Origin: Antennarius striatus
Lineage: Eukaryota; Chordata; Actinopteri; Lophiiformes; Antennariidae
DNA length: 64,000 nucleotides
Assembly: GCF_040054535.1 (NCBI RefSeq)
Contig: NC_090795.1
Location: 3,385,501 to 3,449,500, forward strand
Direction of reading: 5' to 3'
Shown piece by piece: positions 55,011-64,000 of this stretch. Under the pieces are notes generated by a model, which worked only from the letters and a program-made list of their open reading frames with translations, did not search any database and was not told where the DNA came from. Numbering within the stretch: position 1 is the first letter of the stretch; each line of letters begins with the position of its first letter. Position numbers and translations under genes: made by a program.

Positions 55011-58000
55011 TCACCAACAGGCTCCACAGGGTGTCTCCGGATTAGAGCTGCACTCCTGGATCTGAACTCTGCAGACAAACAAATAATATTCAGTGAAAGA
55101 CAATAACATTTGAAGAAGCCAATGATGTAATAAATTTACCCATTTTTCGAATATAACAGGCCAATAATGTCATAAAAGTCCTGAACCAATAACGTAATAA
55201 CTTTTGGCTCATAGGATTAGGGTTAATAAAACATTATTATGATAGATAGAACTTATTACTTTATCAGTTCAGGACTTTTATTACTTTATAGGGCAGTTAT
55301 TACATTATTGACCTATTATATTTGAAAAGTGGGAAAGTTTATTACATTATTGGCTTTAACAACAGTAGGAAGTACGTGCAAATTTGCGATCACACATCTA
55401 TGCACATACTATATATATACTTACTCGGCAACTTCCTCACAACTGTATTTAATTCCTTCATCCAGCGTCTCCTGTAAATCCTTTAAAGATGCGTTTGTGC
55501 AGTTTGTGCTGAAAAGGATACAGAAAAGGAACTTCAGTATTCCAAGTGGAAGTTATTCCGCCTTGCAGATCATCGACAGTGATCGGCAGTAACGGTACGA
55601 CACTGCTCCTCTTGAGGAGGTCCGCCACCTTTTGAAAATGCCACTGCCACGGGGGGGCGTAGCTTGGTATGCAGCAGTGTTTGGGTGGGTGGTGGAAGTC
55701 AGTGAATGGTCAGCCTCAGACATCATGGCTACATGCTGTTCCATTCACCTGTCAGTTCTTTTCACATTGCGGTTGATCAGTTTGTGTGTATTGATCGTGA
55801 AAGTCTTACACAAAGTTCTCCTGAGTGACCAGAGCAACGTTCAGACTCCTCACCCTGGTGGCGTTCAACCTCTGTACCTCAATGCTCCCGAAAATACTGG
55901 GAAAAAAAGAGTGTAAATAAAGAGCTGACCAACAAGCAGAGAGCAGTAAGCTAACATAAGGACAGTAAAATATTACACTGATCAAAGCAAAAGCAATAAA
56001 CAAGATGAACACAATGAGAACCTTTTACTGTATTTTGTAGTGAACTACTACCAAAGGAACATCTCTATTACTCTTACCTCTGAGGACTGAACGGCGCTGT
56101 TATGGAACCATTTAGCATCGCTGTCACATGACCACAGGCAGCCTCTGCATACTACAGACAGGAAGGCCTTGTTAGCGTGTTAAACGGAGGAGATACGTTT
56201 AACTTTACAGGCCCATCCTCCACCTCCCTGCACTGATCTGTGGACAGTTCGGTAGGAACTGTGTGATTAAGGGTCACGTCACCTGTTCACTCTTCGGATG
56301 TCCTAACAAGGTATTTATGAGCATTCCAAATATTTCAGTCTTTTAAAACCTCTGTCACAACTTGTTTGAAGCGAGTTTCTTCAGAAAAAAAAAGTCTATT
56401 TACAAGAGGATGAAGTAAAATTCCAACAAAGTAGACAAAATACCTACATTTTCCTGTGCAAGCGAATACTAACGGTGCAGCAGAACGGAGTGATTTAAAG
56501 CTTCATGTAGTGATTTACAGTCATTTCACAACTACAACAACCCCGTTTACAGTCCCAGTGGTTGTGATTGCTGTTTGCGGTTTGTTTTATTGATTTCATC
56601 CCTGACTCTGAAACAAACAATCCTAACTAGGGCTCCCCTGAAAGTGTGGGGGCTGCTGCTGCTGCTGCTGGCTCAGGACAGCGCTGTGCAATGTGGCTCC
56701 ATGGAGACCGGACACAAAGCCTCGTTGATGAAAGCCTGTTTTTTTTGGCTCCGTCCCATCATTACGGACTAGATTTTTCACCTGAATGTATTGTATTGTT
56801 AACTCACAGCAGCTGAGGCTCTGCTCCAAAATGAGCGGACGGTGTTGTTCTCACAGTCGGTCCATCCTGGACAGCCGGTGGTGAACGTTTCTAGGACGAC
56901 AGAGACGTGTTCAGTACTTCTTTCTTTCTGCTGTTTCAAAGGAAGCTTGTGAGAATTTCTTTTTGGAGGGGTGCTCGTGTGAATGAAAATGAAAACGTCA
57001 GATGTAAAGACAAAAAGCAACCGGAATGAGGAAAGCTGAATTATAGAAATGCTGACACTTAAAATATACTGTAATGTCCACCAGAATATATAATTACATC
57101 ACATGAACACTGACTTGAAAATAGAGTAACCCATCCCCCTTATTTATAATGGATTTAAGAAACTAACATGACTCGACATGCTTTAATACAACATAAAAGA
57201 AGTTTTAGGCCTCGCAAACAACACAAGTGACATTTCACACAAGCTGTAATTATTATTTATTTTTTTAAGTCACACACAATAAGGTATTTTTCCTGCAGGG
57301 CATACAAGATGACAAACATGTTTGAAGCTGTTACTACACGTTTTTAAATCACGTTTTTAAATGTCAAACGGAATAACTCAGCACTGAGTTGAATAACGGC
57401 TGCCACCCCTTTTTGTTCTTTCCTTTCAATCTATTTGTCAGTATTTTTTTTATTTTATTTTATTTATTCATTTTTATTTTTTTTGTGGTAATTTTAATGT
57501 TATTTCCCCCACAACATAATTGAAACACACCTAACTTGATCTCTTTTACCTTTGCTCCCCTCCTTTCCGCACCAGGTCAGACCGTCCAACACAAATCCCA
57601 TCAGAGTGTCTTCCATTGTGATAAAACAATCCCTTTTTTCCGTGAAGTCGTGGACCACGTACTTTGTTTTGCTCCAGAACATCATCTAAACCCATAAGGA
57701 ATCACATGGATGTTAAATGTCTCATAAGTGAGTAATTTGTGCACAGAAAGTCTCAAGATGAGTGAACTTTACTCTGTTACAAGCCGGTTTGATGGGGGCT
57801 ACGGCGATGAATGGGTCATAAGCCTCCATGGGAACCTGACAAGGGTCCTTCCCTATGTAGGATTGCTCAAAAGCCTCCCAAATCTTTTGACAATCATATC
57901 TGCAAAATAAAAGACAGCATGGGATATTTATAAGACAAATATAGTAGTACTACAGTACAGTAGTGCATTACTGTTTATTACAATCATCTTACAGCTTAGT

Positions 58001-59667
58001 GCGAGGCAGGCTACCACATATTTTCGAGATGTAATTGTAATCCATTTTACTGTGTGTAAAATAAGTTGTTCTACAATAAACAATCCAAAAAATATGTTTC
58101 AGACAGATTAGACAAAGCGTTCTCATTCCAGTGGGAGCCAACAATGGACAAACCTGCAGAGAGGACAGAAAGGAGGCCAGACGGTCACTGGAGACCAAAT
58201 CCTGGGCTGGACTCCAAGCTTAGCATTACATTTTTTTTTATCGCTCTCTATGCAGCACTTCTTATTACACTTCTCCCACTCCAACATGAAAGGGAGCCAC
58301 TTGTTCTTGACTGGATTAAACCAGTTAACACTCATTAATCAGTTTACTGGGCACATTAGGGAAGTCTTTTGATTTTGATTGAACTTGATGTTTAGATATG
58401 TTGGCATAGTGTTAAAAAACAACAGACTGTTTTATTCTAACATGTAATTAATATAATTGATCTTAGTTCATTTGTACATGTGTGCTAACTGGAAATTATT
58501 ATCTCCATTGAATCACAGGTAACATAACAATTTACATTATCAGTAGTTAGTACACCTACTTATTATGAGTGTCAAAGGTCTCTGCTGTCAGAACGTGTTT
58601 CTCTGGTGTAACGTGTGGATATTTTAATCCTAATTAAGGGTTATTCATACTTAGCTGGTCTGTCACTGCTCTCCAAGTGCTACATGACTATTTAAAAAGT
58701 TTAAGTTTAACAAGGGAGTGATCACTTAGGGTTATTTAGTTAAAGGCATATATATATAGATCTAGAACGTGTGTTTAGACTGAATTATAATTTTTTAAAA
58801 AAACAGTAAAGCATGACCAAACATGTCCTTCACAGAGATGTACAATCCATTTTAAAAGTGCAGGTATATTTTCTGAAATTGAAAGCCCCTGGAGGCCTAT
58901 GATTCCTCCAGGGGAGGGGCGCTGCCAGAAGCTGCTGTCTGGATATGCATCACCTTTGTAGCAGCATCAGTTTGAGTCAGTCAGTCAAAACCTGGTTAAA
59001 TGCCAGTTTATTTACTTTATAAATTGTTAAGAAGTTTCATCTGTCGTGTGCATTTTATATAAGGTATTTTGCGAATAAATCAGCTTCCCCAACCAGATAA
59101 AATAAGATTTAAACAGCTTATTTTTGAGAGAATTTAGTAAGGAAGAATCCTTTAGTTTATCTGCAAATTAAAAATCAATGCATTTGGGAAAAATGTTTTC
59201 ACTGTCTATAAAGGATAGGGAATGATCTCCTTATAATTATATGAAACTGCCACAAAAACAGTTAAATATATTAATGTGCAATGAAGTGTGTTAAATATCT
59301 ACTATGACCTAAAGTTTGACTTTGTTCCATCACTTTCTGCACCGGTTTTAGCTAAGAATAGTCTTACGTCAGATATTTTAAGCTGTAGTCTCAATTTCTT
59401 TTTATCTGCGTGTTGTTTACTGAAAGTGTGGTTGGGAAACCTGTTACACGTGTAACCCTGAAATTAAAATAATAATAAAAAAATAAGGAAATAAGCTTAC
59501 CCTTCGAAATTCCCACACCTAGAAATAAAAGTTTGCTTAAACTGGTCTGTGCTGCGACGCAGCGTCACCCCCAACACCACAGCGAGGATGATAATAAAGA
59601 GAAGAACACAAAATAAAGATAGATAGAAGCAGCGTTTATTCCGTTTCTTGTCCTGATGACGATCCAT
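55011..59667 (-). CDS. CD38-like ADP-ribosyl cyclase / cyclic ADP-ribose hydrolase, gene A (8 exons, 271 aa)
   Basis: CD38-family enzymes convert NAD to cyclic ADP-ribose, ADP-ribose and nicotinamide at the cell surface. Exons (transcript order): 59667-59501, 57899-57773, 57685-57550, 56890-56808, 56151-56078, 55896-55810, 55508-55425, 55068-55011. Phases join. Eight coding exons is also the CD38/BST1 count. A short basic cytosolic tail (MDRHQDKKRNKR) and a hydrophobic segment at about 14-36 predict a type II membrane protein. Active-site equivalents of human CD38 are all visible: W125 (FWSK), E146 and D155 (TMEDTLMGFVLDGLTWCG), W189 (SFWSRAS) and E226 (FGSIEV). AEAACGHVTAMLNGS and paired cysteines also match. 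The end, CSSNPETPCGACW, corresponds to human NPEDSSCTSEI. It is closer to CD38 than to BST1 because it lacks a GPI-type tail. Intron 7 carries a foldback element. Confidence 0.93.
55116..55356. mobile_element. Foldback MITE, 241 bp, in intron 7 of CD38-like gene A
   Basis: Almost the whole element is an imperfect inverted repeat. The left arm starts AAGCCAATGATGTAATAAAT, and the right arm, reverse complemented, starts AAGCCAATAATGTAATAAAC. The match continues through TTCGAATATAACAGG-like and AAAAGTCCTGAA words to a centre near 55210-55245. There is no coding capacity. The GTTTATTACATTATTGGC ending recurs in fish genomes. A transcript through it would form a long hairpin. Confidence 0.75.
56652..56670. 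repeat. CTG trinucleotide repeat
   Basis: Six CTG units in intron 4 of CD38-like gene A. Confidence 0.9.
57900..59500 (-). other. Intron 1 of CD38-like gene A
   Basis: AT-rich intron of 1.6 kb. It contains a perfect 10-bp hairpin at 58886-58914 in a locally GC-rich patch, otherwise no feature recognised. Confidence 0.8.
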
Positions 59668-59739
59668 TTAAAATCCTATAAAAAATGAAGATAAAACGTC
59701 GCTAACTAACAGATGACTGCTTATTGTCGCTAAAAAGAC

Positions 59740-59800
59740 GCACAAGCTTAAAGTATTTATCCCAAGGCGCGCTCCAATCAGAAACGTCTCCTTGTCACGA
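59740..59800 (-). promoter_or_regulatory. Promoter region of CD38-like gene A
   Basis: On the minus strand GATAAATACTTT near 59752-59763 resembles a TATA box, and a CCAAT-type word (plus-strand CCAAT at about 59774) lies just upstream. They are about 85-110 bases upstream of the start codon. Assignment is tentative. Confidence 0.35.
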
Positions 59801-59899
59801 TGGGAACGCCCACACGGTAACACCTTATTGATGTAAGCGGTGAGTTTTCCACCAAAATAAAAGCATCGGTTTTATTGGAATCTGAAGCGCGAACACCTG

Positions 59900-61000
59900 C
59901 GACGTGCAGCCTGCAGTGACGCAATCCGACCACAGGGTGCGCCCTTTCAGCATGAGGATGGGGTCAAACTGACGCACGTTGTTATTCCTCAGGTTGTTGA
60001 AATATAAATAGATATTTTACCTTCAGCAGAATTGGTCTAAATCCCTGTTTTATTCAGTGATAGAAAAATAATTCCACTTTATCTTTTATTTTAATACTTT
60101 GTCCTAAGTGAAGTCGAACCGCAGATTTATTTATGAACAAATAAATACAAGTCTGCCCAAACTCTATTGTAATCCCCATTGTAAGGCGTGGCTTGGCTGG
60201 TTCTTCTGATAACACACAGGTGACTAGTTAAACCACAGAGACACGCTGCAGACATTTACTTACAATCAGGAAGACTAATGACTAAAGGTCACCCATCCCA
60301 GGTGAAAATATTATCTTCACCTCTGTGTTGCTTAATTGTATGATCTTATGGATTATATATAATTATGTGCTGTGATAAGAAAATTATAGTTCCAAGAACC
60401 AACCAGAGACACTGAGCACACAGTTCAAACTACTCATTATGTGAGGCAATTTGATAATTAACCAGTAAATTTGCAATTATGACAGACATAAAAATAAGGC
60501 ACAATATTTAATTTTAATGCAAGATATGACATTGAGATTGCACAAAACAATCATGACCTACAACGATTCCCTTGTGAACTTCAGTCTCATAAATAAAAAC
60601 AGCTACTATTTATGATCCGTGGTGCTGATGGGTTGCTGGACACTCAACACACTCTCATTAAACTTTCCATGACATCCACATTATCAAAGACGGAGCGTCT
60701 GGCGCCAGATTAGCTGTGCGATCATTTGATTACCTTTAGAGATTAAGAAAAATACAACTTTTTTTTTAAGAAGTCATATAAGTACATAAAAATTAGCAAT
60801 GGCTATAGCAGTGTTTCGTTTCAGCAGCGCGACGTCAAAACAACAAAGCAAAACCAAACATTAGTCAGAGCAAGGGCTGTCTTATTCATAAAACAGATAC
60901 ATTTTGTTTCCAGGATAATCTGCTGAAAAAGGGTAGATAAATAAAAGCATGACCTTTTTAAGCACACGAATTGAATTTCTTCACCGGGAATGACTACAAA
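59900..61000. other. Spacer between the two CD38-like genes
   Basis: About 1.3 kb of AT-rich sequence between the 5' end of gene A and the 3' end of gene B. No exon or repeat family was recognised. Confidence 0.6.
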
Positions 61001-61017
61001 ACAACAAGATCAGAACA

Positions 61018-64000
61018 CTAAATCGATGAATGAGATGCACATGTTTGGCAGGAGGAGCGTTTGGGGTTCTGGATGCTCTGGAGGACCATCAGGGTGCTGC
61101 GGACAAATCATCAGGAAGTTCATTTAGCCATAAACAACATTGCTATGAATTCTCACATGGGGGTCTGAAGATATTTCTATGCTTGGTTCTGCAGGACACC
61201 AACAAACATGTGGCTTCGCTGTTTAATCTGGACGACTTGTTGGGGGTCACTTACTGGTCATTGTCGGTGCAAGTCCACCGGAAACCTCTGGACTGGAGGA
61301 TTTGGATCAGGTCTACAACAGATCCTTGACAACATGATTCTCTGCAGAAGATAAAAACACATGACTTGATTCGTGAATATTAATGTTTAACACTTTCTGA
61401 TAACTCAATGAGATCATAAGTCAAGGCTGTGAAATGCCTTCTAGAGTGCTGATAAGACATTAGAACAAGTCTGTATTAACACAACATTATGATGATGCTG
61501 TGAGACAGATGAATTATAAATCTTTGTAATCTTTCCATGGATTTGTTGTTCTGAATGTTCCAAATTGATTTCACTCTGGATTTTTCACCCGTTTTCAAAA
61601 GACTTGTCCTGAGAAGTTACAAAAACATACAAAATTTCACTCTCATACAAACAGGTCAGATGTTTTACACCTTACATGTAAGGTCCTTCCAGATTGGTCA
61701 CCACTTTAATATTGACATAATCCACCTTGTTGGGGCTCAGGACATCCAGTTCAACGCTTGCAAACATGCTGTAAAGTGAGAAAAGAACAGTATTTCATAA
61801 ATGCCACACAGGGTTTATCGTTAAAACATTTCATCCGTGAATGCTGTGCTTACCTTTTCCTATTGAAGGCGTTGACAATAGATCCATTCAGTAATACGGT
61901 GATGTTACCACATGCCATTTCAGCAAACTAACAAAGGGGGGAGGAAAATCATGTGAGAGCTGTAATCCGCTGCTGCTTTTGAAGCAGGATCTTTTCATAT
62001 AATTAATGAATAATGCACCTGTGGATCATTTCTGACAATAAACTCACATTTTGTGAGGCGAGTCTCCACAAGGAATAGACCGGATGATTTTTACATGCTG
62101 ACCACTCCGGACAAAAGCTGAAATTAAAACCTGCTTTGTGCAAAATTTACAGTTGTTAATAATAATAACAAAGTGGGATCAACATTTATTCATTGGTTTA
62201 GGAGAAGTTTTAAAGCTTATAAAGGGCTCTCTTCATCCTAACTGGGGTCATTGTCTCCTCCACATTGATCTGTGTCTCTGTCTATGAAGCAGGGGTAAGT
62301 CACACCCCTTGGCAGAGGACCATGTCATTGGTCCAGCCTGCTAGACTCAGAAAGGATGCTCATGCTCTGCTGAAACGAAACCATTCTACTTGTTATTTCA
62401 TTTAAATCAGGGGTGTCAAATTCATTTTAGCTCTGGGGCCACATGGAGAATAATGTGTTCTCGAGACGGAAGGACCGGTAAAACCGTGGCATCAAAACTT
62501 AAAAATAACAACTTCAGATTGTTTTTTAGTTTTACTTAAAAAAAGAATTTTGTCTCAGTATACAGTATCTAGAAAGCCATTAAAGTTTAAGTCACAGCCT
62601 ATCTGGGATTGAACAAAATATATAAAATAGATGAAACAACTCATTTATGTATCAAATTCCTCATTTCTTATTTCCACATATTAATCCTGTAATAAATCAA
62701 CTATTAGAGACATTTGATGTTATGATCCTGTGTTTTATGTGTGTGTTCTGTTCATTCCTGTTTTCTGCCTGCAGGTGTTTTGGATTTCTGTTGACAAGGA
62801 GGTGCATTTTGGGCAGGCAGCTGATGAGACACACCTGAACGGTGTCTGTCATCATCCTCCCTATTTCTTGCCGGTCATTCCTCCACTTCTCTGCCAGAGA
62901 ATTCAGTCAATGTACCTGGCTGCCTCTCAATTCTTTTCGTTTTGCTCTGCTGCCTTCAGTTTTTTATTTTATCCTTGTGTTTTCACAACTCACCTAATGT
63001 TGCTTTGAAAACTCAAGTTGATTTACTCTCTGCCTTGTAGGCTACACTATTTATTTACGGAAAAATAAAAGCTGTGCTATGCTTGAACAGTTTCAGCAAA
63101 CCAAACATGAACTGAGGAGACTGTTCTTTAAATTTCCACAGAAAACAATCATTTTCACAGAATTCTGTTACAGCATCTCATTCAGCCTCAAGCACAGTTA
63201 CTCATTGTTTCATTCCTGAAAACTGATGTCTTTAACTTACAAAAGTGCGTCAATTTTAGGAGTCATATGTTGAATTGTGGCCAATTTCAGGATGTTATTT
63301 AACTGCTTATTTATGAGCCTTGAGAATTTCATTTTATTGATGCTCAATACATAGAAAACTTGCTCACAAAGATATGTGGTTCCAAACATGCAGAACACTT
63401 TTTCGGTAAGGGTTGTGAGGCTGGGGTAACTGATAAAATGTGTCCATGCCAGCTTTGTCAAATTTCCCCTTCAAGTCTTGAGTCACACTGCAAGTCTTTT
63501 ATTTCAAGTCTGTTGTTGTCGAGCGTGTCAGAGGCACTTGTGGTGAATGGCGGGCAAAAAACTTTGAAGTCATTCTCCAGTTCACGAAAAATCTTAGAGC
63601 ATGTCTCCAGTGATTTTAAGCTTTGCAAAATAATTTCTCAGGCCAGATTAAACCTGCATCAGGCCCGGGGCCATATGTTTGACACCCCGATTTAAATCAT
63701 TTTCTGTAATCCCTCATCCTGTGTGGGGTTGGGAGGATGGAGTCTATCCTGGTTGATTTTGGGCAGGAAAACATGCAAACTAATGCAGATATAAATTCGA
63801 CTGACGACATAAATTGGGCTTTTGCAATAATTGTGCTTTTAATGTGAGATTTATTACGGGTAAATTTTGAAAAAGATCTACCGGTGTCTTCCTCTTGTCC
63901 ACACCAGATGAGGTGGTTGAACATGTAGCCCACCAGCGTGTCCTCCAGCGTCCAGAAGTGACGTACGACAGCAGAGTAACTGTGCATCAGCGTCCGAGTT
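61018..64000 (-). CDS. CD38-like ADP-ribosyl cyclase, gene B (partial; 5' exons beyond the window)
   Basis: Six exons of a second CD38-family gene are present (transcript order): from beyond 64000 to 63882, then 62130-62048, 61927-61854, 61768-61676, 61341-61255, 61096-61018. The internal exons of 83 and 74 bp equal those of gene A exactly, with the same phases, showing a tandem duplication. Family residues are visible: FWTLEDTLVGYMFNHLIWCG, FCPEWSAC, a Trp equivalent to human W189 (VYSLWRL), AEMACGNITVLLNGS, and the catalytic Glu in FASVELD. The residue equivalent to human D155 is Asn (gene A keeps Asp). The end is NPKRSSCQTCASHSSI. The acceptor of exon 62130 was chosen because the nearer AG gives the wrong frame. 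The membrane anchor and first Trp should lie beyond the window. A hAT element occupies the large intron. Confidence 0.9.
62408..63689 (-). mobile_element. hAT (Charlie-like) DNA transposon with transposase remnant, 1.28 kb
   Basis: The left end reads CAGGGGTGTCAAATTCA and the right end, reverse complemented, CGGGGTGTCAAACATATGG, the typical hAT/Charlie terminus. A perfect 8-bp target duplication ATTTAAAT flanks it (62400-62407 and 63690-63697). On the minus strand 63461-63237 is open for 74 codons and reads like the C-terminal hAT dimerisation region (for example FGTTYLCEQVFYVLSINKMK and LKLATIQHMTP). The rest of a transposase is not recognisable, so this is a deleted, inactive copy. It lies in the intron between exons 63882 and 62130 of CD38-like gene B. 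Confidence 0.88.
63706..63780. repeat. Interspersed repeat fragment (GGAGTCTATCCTGG type)
   Basis: GGGAGGATGGAGTCTATCCT, GGTTGATTTTGGGCAGG and AAACATGCAAAC match parts of a very common fish repeat (GGAGCCTATCCCAGCTGACTTTGGGCG). The fragment sits directly after the target duplication of the hAT element. Confidence 0.5.

Overview
The window is vertebrate nuclear DNA, almost certainly from a teleost fish with a fairly compact genome, probably a percomorph. The evidence is the set of split genes with GT-AG introns, vertebrate-specific families (cdk13, rala, fbxl7, CD38-type cyclases, a TNIP/ABIN protein, a MED1-like protein), short introns (the whole cdk13 coding region spans about 6.3 kb) and fish-type interspersed repeats. 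No bacterial, plasmid or viral gene was recognised. All exon models below were built by hand: exon phases were checked against each other and the proteins compared from memory with the human families, with no database search.

Layout: (1) 1-8.3 kb is intergenic, holding repeats, a Tigger-like MITE and the probable cdk13 3' UTR. (2) 8.3-15.6 kb is cdk13 on the minus strand, with 14 coding exons. (3) 16.0-21.5 kb is rala on the minus strand, with four coding exons and a roughly 3-kb 3' UTR; the rala-cdk13 neighbourhood is also seen on human chromosome 7. (4) 21.6-26.0 kb is a short MED1-like gene on the plus strand, head-to-head with rala. (5) 27.8-47.7 kb is fbxl7 on the plus strand, with four coding exons and a 12.5-kb second intron. 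(6) 48.8-52.1 kb is a TNIP3-like (ABIN) gene on the minus strand. (7) 55.0-59.7 kb is a complete CD38-like ADP-ribosyl cyclase gene on the minus strand. (8) 61.0 kb to the window end is a second, tandem CD38-like gene on the minus strand whose 5' exons lie beyond the window.

The genes do not form one pathway. Two groupings are suggestive. CDK13 and the MED1-like protein both belong to RNA polymerase II transcription. The TNIP-like gene and the two CD38-like genes are immune-related families lying next to each other.

The mobile elements recognised are plain DNA transposons and their non-autonomous derivatives: a hAT element with an intact 8-bp target duplication inside a CD38-like intron, a 241-bp foldback element in another CD38-like intron, and three TA-flanked Tigger/pogo-like MITEs from two families. 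There are also several degraded interspersed repeats and microsatellites. No LTR retroelement, Polinton, CRISPR array or RNA gene was recognised.
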